A DNA stretch of 64,000 bases from Pedobacter sp. MC2016-05 (GTDB lineage Bacteria; Bacteroidota; Bacteroidia; Sphingobacteriales; Sphingobacteriaceae), in assembly GCF_026239735.1 (NCBI RefSeq), contig NZ_JAPIVT010000001.1, positions 620,001 to 684,000 on the forward strand, written 5' to 3'. The first letter of the stretch is position 1. Every line of letters begins with the position of its first letter. The position numbers were made by a program, and so were the translations under genes. The notes beneath the pieces were generated by a model, which was given only the letters and a program-made list of their open reading frames with translations, was not told the DNA's origin and made no database searches. Positions 1-9,480 of this stretch are shown one piece after another.

Positions 1-1
1 A

Positions 2-727
2 TTCGTAGAGTCTTTAATCACAAGATGCTATACTACATACGCCGTTAGGGATCAACAATCTATTCTAAAGGCAAAATCATATTTTTTCAAGACACCGGAG
101 TACTTCCCAGATTTGGCATGGGCTTATGACCATTCCTCTATAGGAACTACGATAGAAACTAAAAACCAAAATCAATTAAAATATGCTATATTTAGTTTTC
201 GAGCAAACGGTATAGGACTTAACTTTGAAACGGAATTCTATTCAGAATTAATAAGTCATTTATCTTCCCTACTAAAACACCAACTATTTAGAAATTACCG
301 GATCATTTTTGCTTACCAAGTGGATGCAGATAGAATTGCTAATCGTAAACTCGCCGATGAATTATCAAATATGTATTCTAATGTAGAATTTCACAATGAA
401 AAACTGGGCCTTGACACGGCGTATGACCTATATGGGAATGCCGATTTTGTAATTACAAATAGGTTACATGTATTATTACTGGCAATGAAAGCAAATACCT
501 TATCTTTTGCTTTAATTAACGAACACATTAATGCGAAGATTTTCAATATATTGAAAGACAATAATCTCGTCAAAATGGTTTTGAATATTAAGGGCATTAC
601 TTCGGAAAACCATGATAATATCCAATCTTGCCTATTAAAAACTGATGAAATATTGGAGGAAATCCAGATATCGATGGATCGAAACAAGGAAGAAATTGAG
701 AGGAAGATAAATATGATCTTTGAATAA
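2..727 (+). CDS. Polysaccharide pyruvyl transferase family protein, 5' end cut by the window
   Basis: The frame is open from the left edge of the window, so the true start lies upstream. The visible part begins with residues reading TYAVRDQQSILKA, followed by PDLAWAYD. Both fit the Rossmann-like core of the PF04230 family (WcaK/CsaB-like), which transfers pyruvate or related groups to sugars during polysaccharide assembly. Further down, NADFVITNRLHVLLLAMKA matches the family's C-terminal nucleotide-binding stretch (typically 'TxRLHxxxxA'). The C-terminal ~30 residues are charged and helical. The next gene starts 2 nt after the stop, so the two are probably co-transcribed. The family call is fairly firm; whether it is an active pyruvyl transferase cannot be judged from this fragment. 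Confidence 0.8.
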   Translation, partial: FVESLITRCYTTYAVRDQQSILKAKSYFFKTPEYFPDLAWAYDHSSIGTTIETKNQNQLKYAIFSFRANGIGLNFETEFYSELISHLSSLLKHQLFRNYRIIFAYQVDADRIANRKLADELSNMYSNVEFHNEKLGLDTAYDLYGNADFVITNRLHVLLLAMKANTLSFALINEHINAKIFNILKDNNLVKMVLNIKGITSENHDNIQSCLLKTDEILEEIQISMDRNKEEIERKINMIFE

Positions 728-728
728 T

Positions 729-1871
729 ATGAGCCCAGCAATAGTAATAGTAACCTATAATAGGCCTGAATCACTTATCAGAATCTTAGAAAGTATTGAG
801 AATGCATTCTACGAAATCGATAGTATACCGTTGATAATAAGCATTGATCATCAGGATTCTTCACTTCATCAAGATGTGATCCAAATTGCAGAATCCTTTC
901 ACTGGGCATATGGTGACAAGAAAGTGATACAACATAGTTCAAATATAGGACTGAGAAATCATGTCCTATATTGCGGATCTTTAACTGAAAAATATAAAGC
1001 AATTATTTTGTTAGAAGACGATGTTGTACTTAGCAAGTATTATTACAGTTATGCACGTCAGGCGCTTGGTTTTTATGAATATGACGAAAACATCGCTGGG
1101 ATATCCCTATATAATCATTTGATCAACGTCAACTGTAACAGACCTTTTTATCCCGACTGTGGTGATGGTGATATTTATTTGTTACAATTCGCGCAATCAT
1201 GGGGCCAATGTTGGACTGAAAGTATGTGGGGTGGTTTTTACAATTGGTATACAAATAACTTAGAATTTGAGAGCAATGCTAATTTTCCGGCGTTTGTTTA
1301 TAACTGGCCGCAAACCTCTTGGTTAAAGTATTTTGTGAAATATCTGGTTGAATTTAATAAATTTTTTGTTTACCCATCAATTTCATTATCGACAAATTTT
1401 AATGATGCTGGCACTCATATCAAAGTAAAGAATACGTTATTCCAGGTTCCATTAGAAACTGGAAATAAAAAATACAGATTCTTAGATTCTGAAAATCAAG
1501 CTACAAAGTATGATGTTTTTTTTGAACGTATTAATTTAGACTTAGGCTTACCGAACAATGATGTATGTATAGATATTTATGGGTTAAAGCCAATTACTCC
1601 AAATCAAAGATATTTGCTAACAAGTAAGGAGTATCCTTTCTATTTGCTGCGTAGCTTCGGCCTATATATGAGGCCACATGAATTAAATATCACTTTTAAG
1701 GTAAAAGGACGAAATATTTTCTTGTATGATACTTCGAAGGTGATAGATCATCCCAAAAAAGTAAAAAAAGATAAAAATATAGAGCTTCTCTATGATAATA
1801 GAGTATTAGGGATAAATAGGGTTAAGAGACTCTTGCTAACTATGATTGCAAATAAAATTTTTAAAAGATGA
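729..1871 (+). CDS. GT-A family glycosyltransferase
   Basis: The N-terminus has the GT2-like beta-strand AIVIVTYNRPESL and, near residue 95, the acidic motif ILLEDDVVLS, which would bind the metal and nucleotide-sugar diphosphate. It probably adds one sugar to the lipid-linked repeat unit at the inner face of the membrane. I place the start at the ATG at 729; a TTG three codons earlier would overlap the previous stop. The stop overlaps the ATG of the next gene (ATGA), indicating translational coupling. The C-terminal half (TKYDVFFERINLD, then a basic tail) is not a domain I recognise. The gene at 48077 has the same overall plan (VTYNR-type start and an EDD motif). The sugar donor cannot be predicted. 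Confidence 0.8.
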   Translation: MSPAIVIVTYNRPESLIRILESIENAFYEIDSIPLIISIDHQDSSLHQDVIQIAESFHWAYGDKKVIQHSSNIGLRNHVLYCGSLTEKYKAIILLEDDVVLSKYYYSYARQALGFYEYDENIAGISLYNHLINVNCNRPFYPDCGDGDIYLLQFAQSWGQCWTESMWGGFYNWYTNNLEFESNANFPAFVYNWPQTSWLKYFVKYLVEFNKFFVYPSISLSTNFNDAGTHIKVKNTLFQVPLETGNKKYRFLDSENQATKYDVFFERINLDLGLPNNDVCIDIYGLKPITPNQRYLLTSKEYPFYLLRSFGLYMRPHELNITFKVKGRNIFLYDTSKVIDHPKKVKKDKNIELLYDNRVLGINRVKRLLLTMIANKIFKR

Positions 1872-2560
1872 TAGCATTAATCTATAAAAGTATTAAAAGC
1901 TTTTTCTATCAATTAAAATTTAAGAATAAAAATGTCAGATTTTTGAGTGGTAATATTATTACCAAAGACTGCGTATTTGAGGGTTACAATTCTATTGGTA
2001 ACAATAATTACCTAGCTAGGGTCGACTTTGGTTTTGGCTCGTATCTTTCGGAAGATAATAAATTAGTTAATGTTAAAATTGGTAAGTTTTGTTCACTTGG
2101 GTCTCATATTCGAAATACTCGTGGCCGACATCCTTCTGAGGTTTTTGTTTCTACTCACCCAGCTTTTTTTTCTCCTGGGAAAGTTGCTGGATTTACATTT
2201 TCAGATAAACAATATTTTACGGAACATATATACAATGAAGATGGTTTCTATGCTACAATTGGTAATGATGTTTGGATTGGGGACAACGTAACTATTCAGG
2301 AGGGTATTGTTATTGGTGATGGTGCAATAATTGGAACTAACTCTCTGGTAACAAAAAATGTGGAGCCATATTCAATTAATTTTGGTGTTCCATGTAGAAA
2401 AATTAAATACAGATTTGAGCTGAACGAAATAAAGTTGTTAATTGAATCTAGGTGGTGGGATAGAGATCTTGAGTGGTTGATGGAAAATCAATTTTCTTTT
2501 ACAGATATAAATATATTTAAGGAACTACCAAAGAATAAAAAACAAAATCATTGGGAATAA
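1868..2560 (+). CDS. Hexapeptide-repeat (CatB/Vat-like) acyltransferase
   Basis: The sequence carries left-handed beta-helix repeats: VKIGKFCSLGSHI, then ATIGNDVWIGDNVTIQEG and VIGDGAIIGTNSLVTKNV, ending in YSINFGVPCRKIKYRF. It is about the usual length for xenobiotic/streptogramin-type O-acetyltransferases. The short segment WWDRDLEWL after the helix is typical of CatB-like members. In an EPS locus the likely role is acetyl-CoA-dependent O- or N-acetylation of a sugar. The ATG overlaps the previous stop by 4 nt, and the 3' end overlaps the next gene, so this is the middle of a coupled operon. The substrate is unknown. Confidence 0.85.
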   Translation: MIALIYKSIKSFFYQLKFKNKNVRFLSGNIITKDCVFEGYNSIGNNNYLARVDFGFGSYLSEDNKLVNVKIGKFCSLGSHIRNTRGRHPSEVFVSTHPAFFSPGKVAGFTFSDKQYFTEHIYNEDGFYATIGNDVWIGDNVTIQEGIVIGDGAIIGTNSLVTKNVEPYSINFGVPCRKIKYRFELNEIKLLIESRWWDRDLEWLMENQFSFTDINIFKELPKNKKQNHWE

Positions 2561-3807
2561 ATAGAGAAAAGATTGAGGTATTTTTATTTGTCTTCTTAGG
2601 GGGGGTAACGTTCAATTTCGGCGGTTCTTTGTCTTTGTCAGAAATTTATCTATTATTAATCTCTCCATTCCTTTTAAGAAAGATAAAGCTTAATAATAAT
2701 CGTGAACTTAAGTCCATATTGATAATTTATGCTTGCTATATTATTTGCCAAATATTAAGTGAGTTAGTAAACCAAAATCAATTGGATAACTCTCTTAAAG
2801 GATTTGCTGTTACAATTGTGTCACTATTATCCTTCCTATATCTTTACCAGACATTAAGTAAAGATATGTATTTGATTATAATAGCTTTAGGAGCTTTGGT
2901 GTGTCGTAATGTTTTCTTTGCAAATTCATTGTCTGAAGACTCAGAGATGTCTTTCTTTAAATTTTATATAGTGCCTATCATAAGCAATATGGTGTTGATT
3001 TGCTCATACTATCTCCTTGTCAACCGGAATAAGTTGTTAAACTTTTACGTATTTTTTTTAGTTGGTGTTTTCTTCATGTTAATGGACGCAAGGTCAGCCG
3101 GTTTAACACTTATACTAGTTGGAATAATAACGCAATATGGTAGAAATCTGAAAAAACGGTTGATTTTCGCCCCAATTTTATTATTATTCATTTATGGTAT
3201 TTATTGCGTGTATGTAAATAAGGTACTTTCTAGGGAGTTCGGCGGAGACCATAGCTATGAGCAGCTCGCTAGAATTAATAATCCTTATAATCCTTTTGCA
3301 CTTCTTGCCACAGGGAGGTCTGAAACATTTGTGGCTCTTGAAGCTATCAAAGATGAATTTTTTTTTGGTCATGGAACATGGGCAAAAGATGTTACAGGTA
3401 AATATCATTTGATGGTACTAATGATGCATGATAACGATACAGATGGTAGGGTTGAAAGGGTTCTTCAAGAGGGAGTTTACTCTGTTATACCTGCTCATTC
3501 CGTCATTTTAGGCGCTGGAGTTTATAATGGTATTTTTGCATTATTTTTTATGCTTATTTTAATCGTTTACTTCATCCGTTTAGGCGTTAAATCAATAGAC
3601 TATACATCTCCTTTCATTTCAATACTAATTAGAACTTTAATAGGAGTTATCTGGACCGCTCTTTTTTCCCCAATTACAAGTTTTAAAGGGTCATTGCCAT
3701 TATTCTTTGCAATAATTTTGGTGACTTATAGAAGACAAAAAAAACAAAAATCTGTAGCTTCATTCGACACTTCAAATCTTTCCATAACAAGTTATAATCA
3801 TGGCTAA
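2551..3807 (+). CDS. Wzy-like polysaccharide polymerase / O-antigen ligase family membrane protein
   Basis: This 418-residue protein is mostly hydrophobic with many predicted transmembrane segments. A large loop around residues 225-320 contains GHGTWAKDV and HSVILGAGVYNG, the arrangement seen in Wzy/WaaL-type enzymes (PF04932-like), where the periplasmic loop holds the active site. It would join lipid-linked repeat units into polymer at the periplasmic face. The only reasonable start is the TTG at 2551, which overlaps the preceding gene by 10 nt; the next in-frame ATG is about 105 codons in and would delete several membrane segments. Sequence in this family is poorly conserved, so the assignment rests on topology and context. 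A second Wzy-like gene lies at 44868. Confidence 0.75.
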   Translation: MGINREKIEVFLFVFLGGVTFNFGGSLSLSEIYLLLISPFLLRKIKLNNNRELKSILIIYACYIICQILSELVNQNQLDNSLKGFAVTIVSLLSFLYLYQTLSKDMYLIIIALGALVCRNVFFANSLSEDSEMSFFKFYIVPIISNMVLICSYYLLVNRNKLLNFYVFFLVGVFFMLMDARSAGLTLILVGIITQYGRNLKKRLIFAPILLLFIYGIYCVYVNKVLSREFGGDHSYEQLARINNPYNPFALLATGRSETFVALEAIKDEFFFGHGTWAKDVTGKYHLMVLMMHDNDTDGRVERVLQEGVYSVIPAHSVILGAGVYNGIFALFFMLILIVYFIRLGVKSIDYTSPFISILIRTLIGVIWTALFSPITSFKGSLPLFFAIILVTYRRQKKQKSVASFDTSNLSITSYNHG

Positions 3808-3812
3808 TTAAT

Positions 3813-4586
3813 ATGAAAATATCAGTAGTAACAATCAGTTATAATCAAGCTCCTTTTTTAAGAGATGCGATCGAATCGGTTTTAGGACAGAATTATGAAG
3901 ATTTGGAATATATAATTATTGACGCTGGAAGCAACGACGATTCAAGAAAGATTATTTGTGAATATGAAGAAAAGTTATCACATATAATTTTTGAGCCAGA
4001 TAAAGGCCCTGCCGATGGACTAAATAAAGGTTTAGCTCTTTGTACCGGTGATATATTCTGCTATTTGAATGCTGATGATAGGTTTTCCGCAGGTGCTTTT
4101 TTGTTTGTTGAGCAATTTTTTCGAACTAATAATAATGTCGACGTTTTGTTAGGCTCTACTGCCATAATTGATGTAAATGGAAAAAGAAAGTGGAGACGTA
4201 GGATACCCTCAGATTTTAATGCCACGAAGTATTTAGAGGGTACAACACTTGCCTTACAGCAGGCGACATTCATCAGACACAAAGTGTTAAAGGATGTTGT
4301 TAAATTTAACGTTGATAATTTTACTTGCTGGGATGGCGAACTATTAGTAGACACTCTTATAAATGGAGCTAGGTTTACATCTTCTAACAAGGTTTTGGGC
4401 GAATTTAGGATATACCCTGGTTCAATCACTGGATCTGGCACAAACAAGGAACGCTATTTGGGAGATAGAAAGAGAATTAGTAATAAGCTTTTTAACGCAG
4501 GCTATCGTTTAGGTAAAAACTTTCGGTTACGGAGGTTACTAATAAGGCTCAATCTCATACGAGTAATTAAAGAATTTATATATTAA
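3813..4586 (+). CDS. GT2 family glycosyltransferase
   Basis: The N-terminus reads ISVVTISYNQAPFLRDAIES, the WcaA/PF00535 signature. It is followed by IIIDAGSNDDS for nucleotide binding and CYLNADDRFSAGAF, the DxD-equivalent metal site near residue 90. The family is inverting and acts at the cytoplasmic face on undecaprenyl-linked acceptors. The segment GTTLALQQATFIRHKV is typical of the WcaA-like subgroup that follows the catalytic base region. The gene starts 5 nt after the preceding stop and belongs to the same operon. Length (257 residues) is normal and no membrane segment is visible. The transferred sugar is unknown. Confidence 0.9.
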   Translation: MKISVVTISYNQAPFLRDAIESVLGQNYEDLEYIIIDAGSNDDSRKIICEYEEKLSHIIFEPDKGPADGLNKGLALCTGDIFCYLNADDRFSAGAFLFVEQFFRTNNNVDVLLGSTAIIDVNGKRKWRRRIPSDFNATKYLEGTTLALQQATFIRHKVLKDVVKFNVDNFTCWDGELLVDTLINGARFTSSNKVLGEFRIYPGSITGSGTNKERYLGDRKRISNKLFNAGYRLGKNFRLRRLLIRLNLIRVIKEFIY

Positions 4587-4603
4587 TAGATAAAAGATAA
4601 AAT

Positions 4604-5644
4604 ATGAAAATACTAATTCTTTGGTCAGGCTTATCAGATTATGCTATCTCATGTTATAGAGAGCTATCGTTGAGAAGTGGTGTTGAATTACATTTAGTTT
4701 ATCAGCCTGTAAAGTCTTCGGCACCTTTTGATCCTTTTGATCTTACCTTTTGCAAGTCAGCAAAAATTGATAATAATAAAGAAAAAAAGCAATTAATAGC
4801 AGACTGTGTGGCGCTCAAACCTGATGCAATCTTAATGGCTTCCTGGAATTATAATCATTATATGGAAATCTCGAAATTGTGTAAAGCAAATGGTACTTAC
4901 GTACTATCAACATTTGATGGACAATGGTTGGGTACAATTAAACAGCGGATTGGTATTGCCACTTCAAAGATTTTCTTAAAACCAAGAATTGATAATTTTA
5001 TGGTTCCGGGAGATCGCCAATCGCATTTCGCTCGTCTTTTGGGCTATAATAATCCATTAAATGGGTTGTATTGTGCAAATACATCAAGATTCAAAGATTT
5101 TCCTAAGAATAGACCTAAAAAATTCCTATTCATTGGTCGTTTGGTTGAGATTAAAGGCGTAAAAGAATTATTAGAAGCCTATTCGATTTATAGGAAATCT
5201 TGTTCAAATCCATGGAATCTAATTGTAGCAGGCGTCGGTCCGCTTAAAGAAGCATTTGTAGACCAGGAAGGTGTAGAATTAAGGGGTTTCGTACAGCCTA
5301 GTGAACTTTCTAGCTTATTTTATGAAGCAAGCTGCTTTGTCCTTCCAAGTCTAAAAGAACCTTGGGGTCTTGTAGTTCATGAAGCAGCAATTGCTGGCTC
5401 AGTTATCATATGTTCTCATAAAGTTGGCGCATCTACGTGGTTTGTTAGGGATGGTCAAAACGGTCACTTGATAAATCCCGATGTCTTGTCTATTTTAAGC
5501 GCATTAAAGAGAGTATCCAAGCTAAGTTCTGAAAAAATTGAGGAAATGGGAGTAATAAGTAAAAGTTTAGGTGAACTATGGACAATAGAAAAATGGGCAG
5601 ATTATGTATTAGACAATTTATCAATTCAAGGTTCAAATGTTTAA
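4604..5644 (+). CDS. GT4-like (GT-B fold) glycosyltransferase
   Basis: The C-terminal half shows the GT-B nucleotide-sugar-binding domain: FLFIGRLVEIKGVKELLEAY, LIVAGVGPLKEAF, and a late E-x7-E-like stretch in SLKEPWGLVVHEAAIAGS. These fit PF00534 (retaining GT4 family). The N-terminal half (LILWSGLSDYAISCYRELS) is a divergent acceptor-binding domain. It is 346 residues long, usual for the family. It follows the GT2 gene by 17 nt. The next coding start lies 95 nt downstream, a looser gap than elsewhere in the block, with no clear terminator in it. Confidence 0.87.
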   Translation: MKILILWSGLSDYAISCYRELSLRSGVELHLVYQPVKSSAPFDPFDLTFCKSAKIDNNKEKKQLIADCVALKPDAILMASWNYNHYMEISKLCKANGTYVLSTFDGQWLGTIKQRIGIATSKIFLKPRIDNFMVPGDRQSHFARLLGYNNPLNGLYCANTSRFKDFPKNRPKKFLFIGRLVEIKGVKELLEAYSIYRKSCSNPWNLIVAGVGPLKEAFVDQEGVELRGFVQPSELSSLFYEASCFVLPSLKEPWGLVVHEAAIAGSVIICSHKVGASTWFVRDGQNGHLINPDVLSILSALKRVSKLSSEKIEEMGVISKSLGELWTIEKWADYVLDNLSIQGSNV

Positions 5645-5739
5645 AATTAGAAATATTTCTTCTATGATAAGTTTTTTAAACATAGATCACATTTATATCG
5701 AATTATTATTACCCTTTGAGTCGTTTTAAAGCTTATAAA

Positions 5740-6888
5740 ATGAGAGTACTCCATACCATACCAGGTTTAAGGTTAACCGCTGGTGGGCCACCTCTAAGTG
5801 TTTCTTTGACGGTTCTTGGACTAAGAGAGCTGTCAATAGATGCTCAGATTTTGACTTATGATGTAATTTCATCTGGTCAAAAGAATATTATACAAGGTAA
5901 CTTTGTCTATCTTTTGCCATCGCCCAAAGAAAGACGATTTGTATATTCTCTGCACTTTAAAGTGTGGTTAAAGAAACACCAATGTTATGATTTGTACCAT
6001 GCGCAAGGGGTATGGCAATATCCCACATTTGCGACTGCAAAATTTGCCCGCGAGGTGGATAAGCCTTATATCATTACACCAAGAGGCATGTTATATCCTC
6101 AAATCTTTAAGAATAATCCCGTTGCAAAAAGTTTGCTTTGGAATTTAAGTCTTAAAAAAGATTTACAAAAGGCCGCTTGTGTGCATGTAACATGCATAGA
6201 AGAAATGGAGCATCTACGTGAAAGAGGTATCACTTCACCAATTGCAGTAGTGCCTAATCCAGTGGATGCAGCGCAGTTAATAGGTAAAAAGATTGTAAAA
6301 AAGGACGCGGTATTTAGGGTTGGCTATTTGGGTAGGATTGATCCAAGAAAAAATATAGATCGGTTAATATTAGCATGGGGAGCATTGGGAGATCAGGTAA
6401 AAGATGGTGAATTGCTAATTATCGGTGATGGAGAGCCGGCGCACGTCGCATTTCTAAAGTCAGAAGTAGTACGTTTGCAATTGAACAATGTAAAGTTTAC
6501 CGGCTTTTTAAGTGGCCAAGCTAAAGAAGCTGCCATAACCTCACTATCTTACTTAGCGGTACCTAGCGATTTTGAGAATTTCGGAATGATTGTGGCCGAA
6601 GCGTTAATGTATGAAGTGCCAGTGATAGCTTCAAAGGGTACTCCTTGGCAAGAGTTAATTAGCCACAATTGTGGTTGGTGGATAGCTAATGATACAGAGA
6701 CCATCAAAGCCACGCTAGTAGCCAGCAAGCTGGTTAGCGAAACTATGAGACAACAAATGGGAAAAAACGGAAAAAATTTAATTTTGCAACATTACGCTCA
6801 AGATGTAATTGCTTCTAAAATGAAAGTGCTTTATGAATGGCTACTTCAAAAAACAACAAAACCTAACTTTGTTTATCTTAATAAGTAA
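5740..6888 (+). CDS. GT4-like (GT-B fold) glycosyltransferase
   Basis: The protein begins MRVLHTIPGLRLTAGGPPLS, a GT4 N-terminal domain with the glycine-rich acceptor loop. The donor half contains VGYLGRIDPRKNIDRLI, IIGDGEPAHV and DFENFGMIVAEALMYEVPVIAS; the last is the E-x7-E catalytic/nucleotide-binding motif. A TTG eight codons upstream (5716) is open in frame, but the ATG at 5740 gives the canonical family N-terminus and is preferred. At 382 residues the length is standard. It probably adds a hexose or deoxyhexose to the growing repeat unit at the cytoplasmic membrane. Confidence 0.9.
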   Translation: MRVLHTIPGLRLTAGGPPLSVSLTVLGLRELSIDAQILTYDVISSGQKNIIQGNFVYLLPSPKERRFVYSLHFKVWLKKHQCYDLYHAQGVWQYPTFATAKFAREVDKPYIITPRGMLYPQIFKNNPVAKSLLWNLSLKKDLQKAACVHVTCIEEMEHLRERGITSPIAVVPNPVDAAQLIGKKIVKKDAVFRVGYLGRIDPRKNIDRLILAWGALGDQVKDGELLIIGDGEPAHVAFLKSEVVRLQLNNVKFTGFLSGQAKEAAITSLSYLAVPSDFENFGMIVAEALMYEVPVIASKGTPWQELISHNCGWWIANDTETIKATLVASKLVSETMRQQMGKNGKNLILQHYAQDVIASKMKVLYEWLLQKTTKPNFVYLNK

Positions 6889-6902
6889 GGAACTCAAATA
6901 AA

Positions 6903-8045
6903 ATGAAAAAAATAGGGATCATAACAATATTAAATGTTAATAATTACGGTGCAGAATTGCAGGCCTTTGCTTTGCACCACAAACTTAAATTATTAGGTTA
7001 CCAGAATGAAATCATCAACTACTTATTCTACAAGAACCCTAAATATCGGAATGAGCTTAAGGCAAAGCCTCTTTTTAAACAGACTCCGATCAGCAAATTG
7101 AAAGAATTTGTGCTAAAATGGATTGATAAATATAGCATATTTACTAATCCAGGTATCGCGAAAGTAAGGGCAAAACGATTTAGCGAGTTTCATGGCATGT
7201 ACACCAAGACATCAAAAGTATACCATAGCTATTCGGAGCTTTATGATGCAACTCACGACTATGATACTTTTATTGTTGGGAGTGACCAAGTCTGGAATCC
7301 AAACAACCACACAAACCTTGAGCCTTATTACCTCACTTTTGCCCCGGAAAAGGCTAAAAAGATATCTTATGCCTCGAGTTTCGGTGTAGGTTCGATCAGT
7401 AAAGCATATCATCAGACATATAAGGGCTTATTTAATAATCTGGATTTCATCTCAACACGAGAAGTCGATGGAGTCAAGCTAATTAAGGATATTACGGGCA
7501 AAGATGCGATTCATGTAGTAGATCCGACACTTTTGTTGACTAAACAAGAATGGGAAACGATTTTAGTTCCCTATGAGAGTTCTGAGCCTTATATTTTGAT
7601 GTTTGTATTTAAAAATTCGAAATACGTGTTAGACCTAGCTCTGCATTTGCAAAAGCAAACTGGATATAAGATTATCCGTGTTTGTAAAAATGAAATGAGA
7701 GTAGAGCCAGATTCTAAAATTATCAATATCAGGGATATGGGACCAAGAGAGTTTTTGGGACTTTATCAAAAAGCGGCTATCGTGCTTACCACCTCATTTC
7801 ATGGGTCTATATTTTCTTTGATTTTTGAAAAACCATTCTATACAATTACCCCAGGTAGCAAAAATAATAATAGTCGTCAGCAAAGCTTATTAACAATGGT
7901 GGGACTTGAAGATAGATTGATCGAAGAAGGAGCGCCATTTCCAGATATAAGAGATATGGAGATTAGCTACGAAAAGGTGAAGTCAATTTTAGAACACAAA
8001 AGAGTGGACTCTATTCAGTTTTTACAAGAAGCAATTAATAAATAA
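6903..8045 (+). CDS. Polysaccharide pyruvyl transferase family protein (WcaK-like)
   Basis: The N-terminus KKIGIITILNVNNYGAELQA is the hallmark of PF04230. SDQVWNPN near residue 125, SFGVGSI, and the C-terminal TTSFHGSIFSLIFEKPF also match family motifs. These proteins transfer pyruvate from phosphoenolpyruvate to sugars, or act in related EPS modifications. It is followed 4 nt later by an FrhB-like flavoprotein gene. PF04230 and FrhB-like genes are often neighbours in EPS loci, which suggests joint action on one substrate, though that biochemistry is poorly defined. Length is normal and no defect is visible. Confidence 0.87.
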   Translation: MKKIGIITILNVNNYGAELQAFALHHKLKLLGYQNEIINYLFYKNPKYRNELKAKPLFKQTPISKLKEFVLKWIDKYSIFTNPGIAKVRAKRFSEFHGMYTKTSKVYHSYSELYDATHDYDTFIVGSDQVWNPNNHTNLEPYYLTFAPEKAKKISYASSFGVGSISKAYHQTYKGLFNNLDFISTREVDGVKLIKDITGKDAIHVVDPTLLLTKQEWETILVPYESSEPYILMFVFKNSKYVLDLALHLQKQTGYKIIRVCKNEMRVEPDSKIINIRDMGPREFLGLYQKAAIVLTTSFHGSIFSLIFEKPFYTITPGSKNNNSRQQSLLTMVGLEDRLIEEGAPFPDIRDMEISYEKVKSILEHKRVDSIQFLQEAINK

Positions 8046-8049
8046 TCAA

Positions 8050-9462
8050 ATGGGAAGTAAAATGGCAAAAATAGATAACCTAAAAAATGTTGTAAATGGG
8101 GGCTATTGCGTTGGATGTGGTGCCTGTTCATTTGTTTCGGGCGCTCCCGTTAAAATTAATGATTATGGAGAGTATTATCCTGATCTGTCTGATTTAAAGG
8201 ATGTTAGCGATGGTGGTATTGTAAAGCAGATGGAATTTGTTTGCCCGTCGTTAAATCCTAAGTTTAATGAAGACGTATTAGCTGCAACCTTTCTTAACAA
8301 TTGTGATAATGCAAGTCGAAATATTGGACCTTATCAAGATGTTTATGCTGGATACGTTAGAGAAGGTGAATATAGGAATAACGGTACATCTGGTGGTTTT
8401 GGTACGTGGGTGGGTGCAGAGCTGTTCCAGCAGGGAATGATTGATGGCGTAATTCACATCAAAGAGTTTAAGAGAGCTACTGCATTAGATCCTTTTTTTA
8501 AGTATGGAATTAGTAATAGCCTGGAAGAGATAACAAAAGGAGCAAGAACCAAGTATCATGTAGTTGAAGTTTCTGAAGTTCTGCAAATGATTAAAGAGAA
8601 ACCGGGGAAGTATTTGTTTATAGGTTTGCCATGCATGGTTAAAGCTATAAGGCGCATACAGCTAATAGATCCATTGATTAAAGAATCTATAGCTTATACG
8701 GCTGCATTAGTTTGTGGGCACCTGAAAAGCATAAATTGGACACTTTCATTAGGTTGGGCTAAGGGAATCGAACCATCAAAAGCCGTAAGATTTAAATATC
8801 GTACCAAAGCTGATGATATTCCAGCCAGGGCCTATGTATTTACTGCATATGCAGATGATTATGAAATTCGAGAAGACTCTGGAAATGTGGTTGGTGGCAA
8901 ATTCAATCAAGGCTCTTTAATGCTGCCGGCATGTAATTTTTGCGACGATGTGGTAGGTGAAACTGCAGATTTAACCATTGGGGATGCTTGGTTGCCACAG
9001 TTTGAGATCGATTCAAATGGAACAAATTTATTAATTGTTAGGAATTCACAAATAAATCAACTCATAACAAATGCATTCGAAAGAGACAGAATTTATCTGG
9101 AACCTTTAACTGAAAAGGACGCAGTGAGCGCACAGTCCGGTGGCTTTAGGCAGAGGCGTGAAGGCCTATCGTATCGGCTAAGAATGGTAGATAAGAAAAA
9201 ACTTTGGCGTCCTATAAAAAGGGTACAAGCTGGAGAGTTTTTGATGCCACCACTTAGAAAATTGATTTATGCGATGAGATTTAGTGTTACTGTAAAATCA
9301 AGAGAAGACTTTAAAATCGCGTTGTCAAGAGACGATTATGGCTATTATAAAAAAAGAATGCAGGCACAACTAAAGATCCTAAGGTTACTTGAAATATCAA
9401 GTTCAGCCTCAAGAATAATAAAAAGAAAAATTTCTTACTTCAAATTGAAGAAAGGTAGATAA
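8050..9462 (+). CDS. Coenzyme F420 hydrogenase/dehydrogenase beta-subunit (FrhB) family protein
   Basis: Near the N-terminus YCVGCGACSF supplies three cysteines of a ferredoxin-like cluster, but the expected fourth (usually CP) is replaced by SG. The FrhB core follows: GLPCMVKAIRR, LVCGHLKS and LPACNFCDDVVGETADLTIGD, where cluster-binding cysteines are normally found. The family binds FAD and uses reduced deazaflavin or ferredoxin. Sphingobacteria are not known for F420 use, so the electron source is open. The gene directly follows the pyruvyl-transferase-family gene, implying a paired role in sugar modification. Either ATG at 8050 or 8062 could be the start; no strong ribosome-binding site decides it. 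Confidence 0.82.
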   Translation: MGSKMAKIDNLKNVVNGGYCVGCGACSFVSGAPVKINDYGEYYPDLSDLKDVSDGGIVKQMEFVCPSLNPKFNEDVLAATFLNNCDNASRNIGPYQDVYAGYVREGEYRNNGTSGGFGTWVGAELFQQGMIDGVIHIKEFKRATALDPFFKYGISNSLEEITKGARTKYHVVEVSEVLQMIKEKPGKYLFIGLPCMVKAIRRIQLIDPLIKESIAYTAALVCGHLKSINWTLSLGWAKGIEPSKAVRFKYRTKADDIPARAYVFTAYADDYEIREDSGNVVGGKFNQGSLMLPACNFCDDVVGETADLTIGDAWLPQFEIDSNGTNLLIVRNSQINQLITNAFERDRIYLEPLTEKDAVSAQSGGFRQRREGLSYRLRMVDKKKLWRPIKRVQAGEFLMPPLRKLIYAMRFSVTVKSREDFKIALSRDDYGYYKKRMQAQLKILRLLEISSSASRIIKRKISYFKLKKGR

Positions 9463-9480
9463 CGACTCCAAGTAGATGTA

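Noticed and set aside
391..774. Minus-strand 127-codon frame opposite the first gene
   Set aside because: Shadow of the pyruvyl transferase gene; isoleucine/serine-rich with no domain. The same applies to many other opposite-strand frames across the window.
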